A stretch of DNA of 10,154 bases. Source: Thermoplasmata archaeon (GTDB lineage Archaea; Thermoplasmatota; Thermoplasmata; Lutacidiplasmatales; UBA184). The DNA is taken from assembly GCA_030043545.1 (NCBI GenBank), contig JASHXM010000129.1, forward strand, positions 1 through 10,154, given 5' to 3'. Made by a program: the position numbers and the translations under genes. Shown in pieces: positions 1-6,310 of this stretch. Position 1 is the first letter of the stretch; each line of letters opens with the position of its first letter. Below the pieces are notes generated by a model. The model worked only from the letters and a program-made list of their open reading frames with translations, did not search any database and was not told the origin of the DNA.

Positions 1-437
1 TAGGATTCGACCGGCTCCAGGTCGTCGACACCCCGGGCGTGCTCGGCCGCGCGGGACGGGCGAATCCCGCGGAGACGGAGGCGTCGACCGCGGTCGAGAG
101 CGCCGCCACCGCGGTGCTGTTCGTCATCGACCCGACCGAGAGCTGCGGCTATCCGATCGCCGACCAGGAGCGCCTGCTCGCCCGTTGGCGCGAGGAGTTC
201 CCCCAGCTCCCGATCGTGGTGGTGGAGACGAAGTCGGACCTGCTCCGCCGGACGGTCGACCGGCTCGCCGTCTCGGCCCGGACCGGGGACGGGCTCGACG
301 CGCTGTGGGCGGCGCTCCGGGTCGCGATGCCGGCGACCGGCTCGCTCCCTCCGGTCGAGGAGGAACCTCCCATCGAACCCGAGGAGTCCCCCCCACCGGC
401 GCGGAGCTCGCGCCGCCGGCGGCGGGCCAGTTCATGA
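1..437 (+). CDS. NOG1-like GTPase, C-terminal part (5' end outside window)
   Basis: Partial gene, open from the left edge in the frame whose first full codon is at base 3; 144 residues are visible before a TGA at 435-437. The G3 motif DTPG is at 27-38, followed by a segment reading VLFVIDPTESCGYPIADQ, which resembles the NOG1/OBG-type signature around 'DPSE-CGY'. TKSD (G4-like, normally NKxD) and SART (G5-like) follow. NOG1 GTPases act in large-subunit ribosome assembly, so a cytoplasmic ribosome-biogenesis role is inferred. The Walker A motif (G1) would lie upstream of the window. The last 40 or so residues are rich in Pro, Glu and then Arg, and look like a disordered basic tail. The stop codon overlaps the start of the Rieske gene (ATGA), suggesting translational coupling. 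Another TRAFAC-class GTPase is possible but the CGY segment favours NOG1. Confidence 0.82.
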   Translation, partial: GFDRLQVVDTPGVLGRAGRANPAETEASTAVESAATAVLFVIDPTESCGYPIADQERLLARWREEFPQLPIVVVETKSDLLRRTVDRLAVSARTGDGLDALWAALRVAMPATGSLPPVEEEPPIEPEESPPPARSSRRRRRASS

Positions 438-784
438 CGTGGACGGGAACCGGGGTCGCGGAGTCGACCGTCGCGAACGGCTCGCTGCGACCGCTGCTGC
501 TCGGCGTTCGTCCGGTCCTCCTCACCCGCGTCGACGGCAGCCTCTACGCGATCGAAGGCGCCTGCCCGCACTTGGGCGGAGAGCTGGCCGACGGAACGAT
601 CGTCGGACGGCGGCTCACCTGCCCCCTGCACGAGGCGGTCTTCGACGTGGCGACCGGCGCCGTCGTCGCCGACCCGTTCGGGGTGGCGCCGCCCGAGGGA
701 GGCGTCGCACCCGTGGCCGCGTACGCGGTCCGCGTCACGAACGGGATGATCGAGGTCGACCTACCCGAAGCGGGCCCCGGTTAG
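434..784 (+). CDS. Small Rieske [2Fe-2S] ferredoxin
   Basis: A 116-residue soluble protein with both cluster-binding boxes of a Rieske fold: C44-P-H46-L-G-G and C63-P-L-H66. The spacing of 16 residues between the boxes and the following 'FDVATG' strand are typical of the ferredoxin type associated with dioxygenases and nitrite reductase small subunits rather than bc1-complex Rieske proteins. There is no signal peptide or membrane anchor, so it should act as a cytoplasmic one-electron carrier; its redox partner cannot be told from here, since no oxygenase or reductase subunit is nearby. The ATG at 434 overlaps the TGA of the upstream GTPase gene (ATGA), which decides the start over upstream alternatives. 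It ends in TAG at 782-784, overlapping by four bases the TAA of the convergent nuclease gene. Confidence 0.88.
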   Translation: MTWTGTGVAESTVANGSLRPLLLGVRPVLLTRVDGSLYAIEGACPHLGGELADGTIVGRRLTCPLHEAVFDVATGAVVADPFGVAPPEGGVAPVAAYAVRVTNGMIEVDLPEAGPG

Positions 785-788
785 ACCG
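778..788. other. Overlapping convergent stop codons in a small inverted repeat
   Basis: The Rieske stop (TAG, 782-784) and the reverse-strand stop of the aCPSF2-like gene (TAA read from 783-781) share bases. They lie in a short inverted repeat, CGGT-TAG-ACCG, with four-base arms. It is too short to be claimed as a terminator on its own, but stops at inverted repeats recur at the other two convergent junctions in this window. Confidence 0.4.
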
Positions 789-2013
789 CGAACGGGCGCC
801 CGTTCTCGGGGAGGATCACGTCTGCGGTGCCGTCGAGCGCCTCGCGCAGCGGCTCGCGGTGGTCCCCGTGCATCAAGACCACCGTCTTCGCCCGGGTCCG
901 TTGAGCGAGGCGGACCAGGTCGGAGTGCCCGGCGTGGGCCGAGAAGTCGAACCGCCCGACCTCGCACTGCGGACGGACCGTCACGTCGTCGATCGTCACG
1001 GTCCCTTCCTCGAGGAGTTGCCGCCCGTTCGACCCTTCGACCTGGAACCCCGTGATCAGGATCGACGACTTGGGGTCGTTGTGCCGCTCGCCGAGATAGT
1101 AGAGCACCGGTCCGCCGTCCAGCATCCCGCCGGTGGTGACGATCACCTCCGCGTCGCGGAGTGCGCGCTTCCGGTCGCCGGGGTGCGCGACGACGTTCAC
1201 CGCATCGAGGGCCCGTCGGAACTTCGGCGCGTCGGCGAGGTACTCGGGAGCCGCCCGGTAGATGTCGTTGACCGCCCGGGCCATCCCATCGAGGTACGTC
1301 GTGAATCCCGTATGGGCGAGCGCCATCAGCACCTCCTGCGCCCGGCCGACCGCGAACGCCGGGACGATCGCCACGCCGCCGCGTTCGACGGTCTCCGCGA
1401 TCTTGTCGCGGAACCGCCGCTCGGTCTCCTGCCGGTCCGGGTGCTCGCGGCCGGCGTACGTCGACTCCATCACGAGGACATCGCACTCGACCGGTTCCGC
1501 GCCGCCGACCAAGTGGGTCGGGATCGTTTGCAGGTCCCCGGTGAATAGCACGTCCTTCTCCCCGCGGTAGAGCGCCATCGTCGCGCCGGGAATGTGCCCG
1601 GCGGGCGTGAGCTCGATCTCGATCCCGTCGTGCCGGTACGTCCCGTGGCGATCGACCGCGGCGAACCGCTCGCGGAGCGCCCGGATGTCGCCCGGGTCGT
1701 ACGGCGGGAGGTACCCCTCCAACTTCGCGACCTTGAGCGCGTCCTTCGTCAGGAGGTCGGCGACCGCGATCGTCACCGGCGTCGCCACGACGCGCGTCTT
1801 CGGCAAGCGGCTCAGCACGGGGGTCATCCCCGAGTGGTCGAGATGCGCGTGCGAGAGGACGGCGAGGTCGACGCGAGCGGGCGTCGGTCGGGGATACGAC
1901 GGCGGGTCGTCCGGGGTGATCCCGTAGTCGAAGAGGACCGTCCGGCCCTGGTCGCGGATCACGAGGCCGAGCGAACCGACCTCGGACGCGCCGCCGAGGA
2001 ACCGGAACTCCAT
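781..2013 (-). CDS. MBL/beta-CASP ribonuclease, archaeal aCPSF2-like
   Basis: A 410-residue metallo-beta-lactamase/beta-CASP protein. Visible motifs, counted from the ATG at 2013: H55-A-H-L-D-H60 (motif 2), H140 in AGHIPGA (motif 3), D160 in FTGD (motif 4), E183 in MEST (beta-CASP motif A), PAFAVGRAQE at 218-227, H360 in FSAH (motif B) and H382 in LMHGD (motif C). All zinc ligands and beta-CASP residues are therefore present. There are no N-terminal KH domains and the length fits aCPSF2 rather than the longer aCPSF1; archaeal RNase J is the main alternative. The expected role is endo- and/or 5'-exonucleolytic RNA processing or decay in the cytoplasm. An upstream ATG at 2025 would add four residues, but 2013 lies about 28 bp from the only A/T-rich element in the divergent spacer, as expected for a leaderless start, and begins directly with the conserved strand MEFRFLGG. 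Confidence 0.88.
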   Translation of the reverse strand: MEFRFLGGASEVGSLGLVIRDQGRTVLFDYGITPDDPPSYPRPTPARVDLAVLSHAHLDHSGMTPVLSRLPKTRVVATPVTIAVADLLTKDALKVAKLEGYLPPYDPGDIRALRERFAAVDRHGTYRHDGIEIELTPAGHIPGATMALYRGEKDVLFTGDLQTIPTHLVGGAEPVECDVLVMESTYAGREHPDRQETERRFRDKIAETVERGGVAIVPAFAVGRAQEVLMALAHTGFTTYLDGMARAVNDIYRAAPEYLADAPKFRRALDAVNVVAHPGDRKRALRDAEVIVTTGGMLDGGPVLYYLGERHNDPKSSILITGFQVEGSNGRQLLEEGTVTIDDVTVRPQCEVGRFDFSAHAGHSDLVRLAQRTRAKTVVLMHGDHREPLREALDGTADVILPENGRPFAV

Positions 2014-2035
2014 CGCGCCGCCCATCGGCGGTGGC

Positions 2036-2046
2036 GGATAACATTC
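2036..2046. promoter_or_regulatory. TATA-like element in divergent spacer (aCPSF2-like / phosphatase)
   Basis: GATAACATT at 2037-2045 is the only A/T-rich run in an otherwise G/C-rich spacer. Its centre is about 28 bp from the ATG at 2013 on the minus strand (leaderless fit). On the plus strand it would place transcription start near 2067, about 15 nt ahead of the ATG at 2082. It may serve both directions. Inferred from position and composition only. Confidence 0.5.
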
Positions 2047-2081
2047 ACTCGCGGCGGTCCTCGGCGGCGGCCGGCAAAGGG

Positions 2082-2924
2082 ATGATTACCTCCCCGACGG
2101 TCCGCGACGGCGTGACGTCCGACGCCGCCGCCGACCTCGAAGTGCTGTTCCGCATCGGGCTCGCGGTGCAGCGGGTCGTTCGCCAGGCGGCCGGGTCCCC
2201 GCACCGCGCCGACGTCGTCGCCCGGAGCGCGGCCGGCGCTCCGACCGAGGAGCTCGACCGACTCGCGGAGCGGGCGGTGTTCGAGACGCTCGACGCGGAA
2301 GGGGTCGACTGGAATGTCGTCTCCGAAGAGGCGGGGGCCGTGGAGCGGGGCGGAGATCGGACGCTCGTCGTCGACCCGATCGACGGCACGTCCAACGCGC
2401 TGCGCCATCTCCCGTTCTCGACGGTCTCCCTCGGACTCGGCGCGCGCGACCTCGATGGCATCGAGATCGGCGTCGTCCGGGACCTGGACCGCGGCACGAC
2501 CTACTGGGGGTCGCGCGGCGCCGGGGCGTTCCGGGACGGTCGCCCGCTGCGCACCCGCGCCCGGCGCCCGAACGGGGAGGTCGTTCTCCTCAACCTCGGT
2601 CGACGGGCGAGCCCGAGGGCGACGAAGCTCGCGGGGGCGGCCCGCCGAGTCCGGTCCCTGGGGTGCGCCTCCTTAGAGCTGATGATGGTCGCCGAGGGGG
2701 CGGCCGACGCCTACCTGTTCGACAACGCCGAGCCGAGCCGGAACCTGCGCGCGACGGATATCGCGGCCGGGTACCGGATCCTGAAGGAGGCGGGCGGCGG
2801 CCTGTCGAACGCCGACGGGCACCCGGTCGGCGGCCTCCCGCTCGGCGCCGACCAACGGACGAGCGTCTTCGCGTGGGGCGACGCCGCGATCGGAGCGGAG
2901 TTCGCCCGGGGGGCCTTCCCGTGA
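2082..2924 (+). CDS. IMPase-family phosphatase, probable NADP phosphatase
   Basis: A 280-residue member of the Mg-dependent inositol monophosphatase / archaeal FBPase superfamily. Metal-site motifs are present: S81-E-E83, VDPIDGTSN (D98, D101, G102, T103), and D226 in ATDIAAGY followed by KEAGG. The N-terminal APTEELDRLAE segment resembles the archaeal 'GTPTKEID..AE' element. The family removes phosphate from inositol phosphates, fructose 1,6-bisphosphate or NADP. NADP is favoured because the next gene is an NAD kinase, in the same order as the two halves of Methanocaldococcus jannaschii MJ0917, a fused NADP phosphatase/NAD kinase. A GTG at 2031 gives 17 more residues but lies upstream of the likely TATA element at 2037-2045, so the ATG at 2082 is preferred. 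The stop overlaps the next start (GTGA, 2921-2924). Confidence 0.85.
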   Translation: MITSPTVRDGVTSDAAADLEVLFRIGLAVQRVVRQAAGSPHRADVVARSAAGAPTEELDRLAERAVFETLDAEGVDWNVVSEEAGAVERGGDRTLVVDPIDGTSNALRHLPFSTVSLGLGARDLDGIEIGVVRDLDRGTTYWGSRGAGAFRDGRPLRTRARRPNGEVVLLNLGRRASPRATKLAGAARRVRSLGCASLELMMVAEGAADAYLFDNAEPSRNLRATDIAAGYRILKEAGGGLSNADGHPVGGLPLGADQRTSVFAWGDAAIGAEFARGAFP

Positions 2925-3799
2925 AGATCGGGCTCACCGTCCACCCGACCAAGCCCGAGGTGCGTCCGCTCGGCGCCCGCGTGCTCGCCGCGATCGGCGA
3001 CCGGGCCGAGGTGGTGCTGAGCGACTCGGCCGCCGCGATCGACCCGAAGCGACCGTCCGTCCCACTCGACCAGCTCCGCACCGACGTGCTGATCGCGATC
3101 GGCGGCGACGGCACGTTCCTGCACGCGCTCCGCCGCTCGTCGGTCCCGCTCTGCCCCGTGAACGCGGGGACGGTCGGTGTGCTCGCCGAGGTCGACGCCC
3201 GCCGTCCGGGGGAGCTCGAGGCGGCGGTCGGGCGGATCGTCGACGGCCGCTACTCCCTCGAGGAGCGGATGAAGCTCGCCGGTCGGTCCGGCACGGTCCC
3301 GTTGCCGGACGCCGTCAACGAGTACGTCGTCCACGCGGCTCCGGTCGGAGCGATGCGGTCGTTCGAGATCTCGTTCGACGACCGCGTGGTCGGTCGGGTC
3401 CGCGCCGACGGGCTGATCGTCGCGACCCCGACGGGTTCGACCGCCTACTCGCTGAGCTCGTTCGGGCCGATCGTCGACCCGGCGGTCGAGGGGATGGTGC
3501 TCACCGCCATCGCGCCGTTCCGCGCGGAGACCCGGGCGCTCGTCGCGGACCCGCTCGCGACCGTCGGGATCCGGCCGGTCGAGGAGCCCGGGGGCGCGGT
3601 CGTGATCGCCGACGGCCAAGAGCCGGTGCCGCTCGCGGCGGACGCCCGGGTGACGGTCTACCGATCGCCCCGCCGGGCGACACTCGTCCGGTTCGGCGTC
3701 GGCTTCCTGGAGCGGCTGCGCGGGAAACGGATCCTCCCGTGGAGCGAGGAGTTCGCCGCGCGGGGGGGCTCGGTTGCCGATCTTCCGCCCGCAGCGTAA
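2921..3799 (+). CDS. NAD(+) kinase
   Basis: A 292-residue ATP- or polyphosphate-dependent kinase that makes NADP from NAD in the cytoplasm. The signature GGDGTFLHA begins at residue 61, followed by NAGTVGVLAE at 81-90, the NE(Y) motif at 129-130 (PDAVNEYVVHA) and the strongly conserved DGLIVATPTGSTAYSLS segment that forms the NAD site. Length and motif order match the PpnK/NadK family. The GTG at 2921 overlaps the TGA of the phosphatase gene by four bases, implying coupled translation, and the first strand (KIGLTVHP) starts straight after it. A longer in-frame reading back to 2663 would run inside the phosphatase gene and is not credible. The 3' end overlaps the JAMM gene by 26 bases. With the phosphatase it probably sets the NAD/NADP balance. 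Confidence 0.93.
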   Translation: MKIGLTVHPTKPEVRPLGARVLAAIGDRAEVVLSDSAAAIDPKRPSVPLDQLRTDVLIAIGGDGTFLHALRRSSVPLCPVNAGTVGVLAEVDARRPGELEAAVGRIVDGRYSLEERMKLAGRSGTVPLPDAVNEYVVHAAPVGAMRSFEISFDDRVVGRVRADGLIVATPTGSTAYSLSSFGPIVDPAVEGMVLTAIAPFRAETRALVADPLATVGIRPVEEPGGAVVIADGQEPVPLAADARVTVYRSPRRATLVRFGVGFLERLRGKRILPWSEEFAARGGSVADLPPAA

Positions 3800-4295
3800 G
3801 CGCGACCCCGACGCCCCGCGCCTGGGGGCGACGCCGACGTCGATCTCCCGGCGGGCGCTCCACTCGATCCTCGCGTCGGCCGCCTCGGCGTACCCGAACG
3901 AGTTCGGGGGGGTCCTCCGGGCCGATCCGCCCGGCGTGATCGGCGAGCTGCTGCTCCTCCCGGGCACGACCGCCGGTCGCAGCCACGCCAATTTCCGGCT
4001 CTACATGCTCCCCGCGGACCTGACGGTCGTGGGGACCGTCCACTCCCACCCGTCGGGGGCGCTCCACCCGTCGGACGCCGACCTTCGGCTGTTCCGGAAC
4101 TGGGGTCGGCGGCACGTGATCGTCGGCGCCCCGTACGGTCCGGGCTCCTGGCGGGCGTACGACGGGAACGGGCGGGAGACCCGCCTCGCGGTCGTCGGCC
4201 CCGAGCCGGAGTCGTCGGTACGATCGCCCGAGTACCGGCCCCGGTCGGTCCACCGACCCGACCGACCGCTGCCGCTCGCCGACGACCAGGAGTGA
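3774..4295 (+). CDS. JAMM/MPN+ metalloprotease, possible desampylase
   Basis: A 173-residue protein with an MPN+ (JAMM) core. The full zinc motif is present: E43 in NEFGGVL, then H90-S-H92-P, S100 and D103 in HSHPSGALHPSDAD, matching E-xn-HxH-x7-S-x2-D. Archaeal JAMM proteins of this size include enzymes that cleave isopeptide bonds to ubiquitin-like SAMP modifiers; that substrate is inferred from the family. Residues 1-20 are basic and 142-173 are rich in Pro, Arg and Asp, probably disordered. The start is the TTG at 3774, preceded at 3762-3768 by a run of G that could act as a weak ribosome-binding site; no ATG or GTG fits before the core. It overlaps the NAD kinase gene by 26 bases and is likely the last gene of that operon. 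A nucleotide-related MPN role cannot be excluded. Confidence 0.83.
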   Translation: MPIFRPQRKRDPDAPRLGATPTSISRRALHSILASAASAYPNEFGGVLRADPPGVIGELLLLPGTTAGRSHANFRLYMLPADLTVVGTVHSHPSGALHPSDADLRLFRNWGRRHVIVGAPYGPGSWRAYDGNGRETRLAVVGPEPESSVRSPEYRPRSVHRPDRPLPLADDQE

Positions 4296-4299
4296 CGGA

Positions 4300-4313
4300 G
4301 CGCCGGGCGGCGC
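4300..4313. terminator. Inverted repeat between convergent stops (JAMM / radical SAM)
   Basis: The 22-bp gap between the JAMM stop (4293-4295) and the radical SAM stop (4318-4320) consists largely of a perfect hairpin: arms GCGCC (4300-4304) and GGCGC (4309-4313), loop GGGC. It could form in either transcript. No T-run follows on either strand, so it is not a typical archaeal oligo-U terminator; a role in 3'-end definition or protection is a guess. Confidence 0.35.
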
Positions 4314-4317
4314 CCGC

Positions 4318-5910
4318 CTATTCGCGGACGGGGATCGTCGGGACCGGCAGCCGATCCGGCGCCGAGTTCGGGTCGACGATCGCCCGCGGAGGACGCGACG
4401 ACGGGCTCGTGAGCCCGTGCATCTTCGCGAGCATCTCGAGGAAGGCGATGAACCCGCGGAACGTCCCCCGGTAGAGGGACGTGTGGTTCCCTTCCCAGTC
4501 GAAGAAGTCGCGGAGCATGTGCTTCGACTGCCGGATCCCGTGCGTGAGGGCGCGCTTCAGAAGCTCCTGCTGGAGCGGCGACAGCCGGTCGCGGCGGAAC
4601 CAGTCCTTCGACTTCAAGTGCCCCAACGGCACGAAGAACATCGGGACGAGGAGCGCCTTGAAGTCCCAGAGGTCGTCAATGAGGTCGATCGTCCGCGCGA
4701 CGTCGTCCTCCGTCTCCTGCGGCAGCCCGACGATGAACGTGCACGCCGGGTAGACGTGGTTGTCGTTCATGAGGCCGGCCGCCTGCACGACGAGCTCGGG
4801 CCACTGGGACGCCTTGAACGGCGCGACCTTCCCGGGCATCGCGGCGGTGATCATCCGCGGCGAGCCGGTCTCGACGCCGACCTCGACCCCCCACCAGTTC
4901 TGCTACTCGTCGATCAGCACCTCGGCGCACTTCGACAGCAGCTTCGGCTTCGTCATCAGCGTCGCGATCGCGACGTGGCTCCAGCCGACCTGCGCGTAGT
5001 AGCGCTTCGCGAGCTGGAGGAGCGGGATCAGCTTGTCCTCGTGGGGCATGACGTTCGGGCTGCCGTAGAACATCACGTCGTCCGAGTGGAGCAACCCCTT
5101 GCGGATCCCGAGCTGGGCGTTGACCTTCAGCTCCTCCTCGATCTTCTCGAGCGAGTACCAGCGCGTCGGGCGCGTGGTGACCGAGCAGAACGAGCAGCCG
5201 CGGCAGCAGCCCCGGCCGATCTCGATGAGGCCGTTGACGCTGGGGTACTTGATCGAGGAGATCTGCTCGACCTTCGGCGCCTCCTTGGGCGTCAGGACGA
5301 CGTGCGGCGGGAGGAACTCGTCGCGGAGCGCCTTCCCGACGATATCGCGGACGAACAGGTCGGCCTCGCCCTCGACGACCGTGTCGATGCCGCCGATCGA
5401 GTCGACGAACTCCTGGATCCAGGGGAGCTTCATCCGCGTCGCCGGCGACAACTGCCAGGCGCACGGGCCGCCCGCGATGATCTTGAGGCCCCGCTTCCGC
5501 GCCTCGACGACCGCCGGCTGCGAGAGCATCCGCTTGAAATTGACCGAGTTGAGCGTCTCCTTCTTCATCACGCCGCCGAACGTCGAGCTCGGCGGGTTGA
5601 GGCCGAAGTAGTCGTGGCCGGAGACGAGGAGGACCTTCGCCTCACCCGGCATGAACCGGTCGAGGAAGCTCGGGTGGACGATCCGGGCGTCGTACCCGCC
5701 GTCGATCAGGGACGCCTCGATCTTCCGCATCCCGTACGGCGCCTGGCGGGGGTAGCCGTGCTCGTCGACGGGCATCGTCGGGAAGAACAGGCGCTGGTAG
5801 ACCCCCTCGGGCAGGATGTACGCCGGGGTCGTCGTTCCGAACCCCAGGAACTCCTTCCCGTGGTGGTTGCTCATCATCGTCCAGTCGCAGGTGATGACAA
5901 CTTCTGGCAT
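4318..5910 (-). CDS. Radical SAM protein (possible B12-binding type) with in-frame TAG
   Basis: A 530-codon gene read from the ATG at 5910. Codons 1-335 (4906-5910) are open, codon 336 (4903-4905) is TAG, and codons 337-530 continue in the same frame to a TAG at 4318-4320. Residues about 1-200 form an alpha/beta N-terminal domain of the kind seen in B12-binding radical SAM proteins, though the DxHxxG cobalamin motif is not evident. The [4Fe-4S]/SAM motif is C235-x3-C239-x2-C242 in GRGCCRGCSFC. After the TAG, the barrel resumes with GVEVGVETGS and later FIVGLPQET, both typical of the family, so the two parts belong together. If the stop is real the barrel is cut and the enzyme should be inactive. 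The substrate is unknown. A GGAGG-like site (reverse complement of 5924-5928) lies 13 nt ahead of the ATG. Confidence 0.8.
4903..4905 (-). other. In-frame amber codon inside the radical SAM gene
   Basis: Read on the minus strand, the codons are ATC GAC GAG TAG CAG AAC TGG TGG, giving I-D-E-stop-Q-N-W-W. The frame and the family-like sequence continue unbroken on both sides, with no other stop and no shift. A single C-to-T change from CAG would account for it, as would a base-call error, or it could be read through, for example as pyrrolysine. At least two genes in the window appear to use TAG as a true terminator (782-784 and 4318-4320), which argues against wholesale reassignment. Confidence 0.9.
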
Positions 5911-5963
5911 GCGTGGATTAGCCCCTCCCCGAAGGTCCGAGCTGGTCGAAGACGACGGTCGAG

Positions 5964-5973
5964 CCCCTTTTAG
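5964..5973 (-). promoter_or_regulatory. Possible TATA element for the radical SAM gene
   Basis: On the minus strand this reads CTAAAAGGGG, the most A/T-rich stretch in the 107-bp gap between the zinc-protein and radical SAM genes. It is about 59 bp from the ATG at 5910, which would give a leader of roughly 30 nt containing a GGAGG site, so this gene may be leadered, unlike several neighbours. Confidence 0.4.
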
Positions 5974-5983
5974 CGGTTGTCCT

Positions 5984-5999
5984 GCGGGGGTACCCCCGC
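5984..5999. promoter_or_regulatory. 16-bp perfect palindrome upstream of the radical SAM gene
   Basis: GCGGGGGTACCCCCGC is self-complementary over all 16 bases. It lies 10 bp upstream (minus-strand sense) of the TATA-like element and 18 bp after the stop codon of the zinc-protein gene. It may be an operator for a dimeric regulator of the radical SAM gene, or a hairpin at the 3' end of the preceding transcript. No second copy was noticed in the window. Confidence 0.4.
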
Positions 6000-6017
6000 C
6001 CGAACGGTCGACCCATC

Positions 6018-6278
6018 TCACTCGAAGTCGCTCTCGTCATCGTCGCGCGGCAGTACGCCGTCGATCGAATCGCCGGGCTCCTCGGGGGAGTCGGACTCCT
6101 CGTCGGCCTCGCGGAACGCCGGGTCGCGCTGGAGCATGTGGATGCGGACGCAGTCCCGGTGCGCCGGGTTGCCGTTCCACGAGCTCGTCTCCGCCGGGTT
6201 GTCGAGCGGCTCCTTGCAGAGCGTGCAGATCTCCGGCGGAGGGGAGATCCACGCGATCCGCCGCGGCGGGGCGTCCAT
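6018..6278 (-). CDS. Small zinc-binding protein with acidic tail
   Basis: An 86-residue protein not assigned to a named family. A likely zinc site is formed by C18-T-L-C21 and H40-R-D-C43, a CxxC...HxxC arrangement resembling a small treble-clef or zinc-ribbon knuckle (CTLCKEPLDN ... NPAHRDC). Residues 56-86 are dominated by Asp, Glu, Ser and Pro and are likely disordered. The ATG at 6278 is the last Met before the conserved part; extending upstream would run into the peptidase gene. It starts 32 bp after the stop of the S58 peptidase gene on the same strand and may be cotranscribed, although a TATA-like AAAAGTT (minus strand, about 6314-6320) lies near the peptidase stop and could drive it alone. 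A nucleic-acid or protein-interaction role is possible but not shown. Confidence 0.72.
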   Translation of the reverse strand: MDAPPRRIAWISPPPEICTLCKEPLDNPAETSSWNGNPAHRDCVRIHMLQRDPAFREADEESDSPEEPGDSIDGVLPRDDDESDFE

Positions 6279-6310
6279 CGGGCTACCCGGGAGAGACCTC
6301 GCGCGCCACG

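Noticed and set aside
782..784. TAG fully reassigned to an amino acid in this genome
   Set aside because: Reading through the TAG codons at 782-784 and 4318-4320 would run far into opposite-strand genes with no meaningful sequence, so TAG appears to terminate at least there.
439..1548. Long plus-strand frame across the Rieske and aCPSF2-like genes
   Set aside because: It overlaps two genes with clear motifs in other frames and itself shows only low-complexity Arg-rich sequence.
2031..2081. GTG start at 2031 for the phosphatase gene
   Set aside because: It precedes the likely TATA element at 2037-2045, so it would not be transcribed from that promoter, and the extra residues show no family features.
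4318..4854. Separate small gene starting at the ATG at 4854
   Set aside because: It is in the same frame as the upstream radical SAM part, starts mid-barrel, and has no ribosome-binding site or promoter; it is the continuation past the TAG.
4417..5973. Open 518-codon frame on the plus strand opposite the radical SAM gene
   Set aside because: Composition is dominated by Arg, Asp, Leu, Val and Glu, as produced when a GC-rich gene is read antisense; it has no domain signals, and the minus strand carries clear radical SAM motifs.
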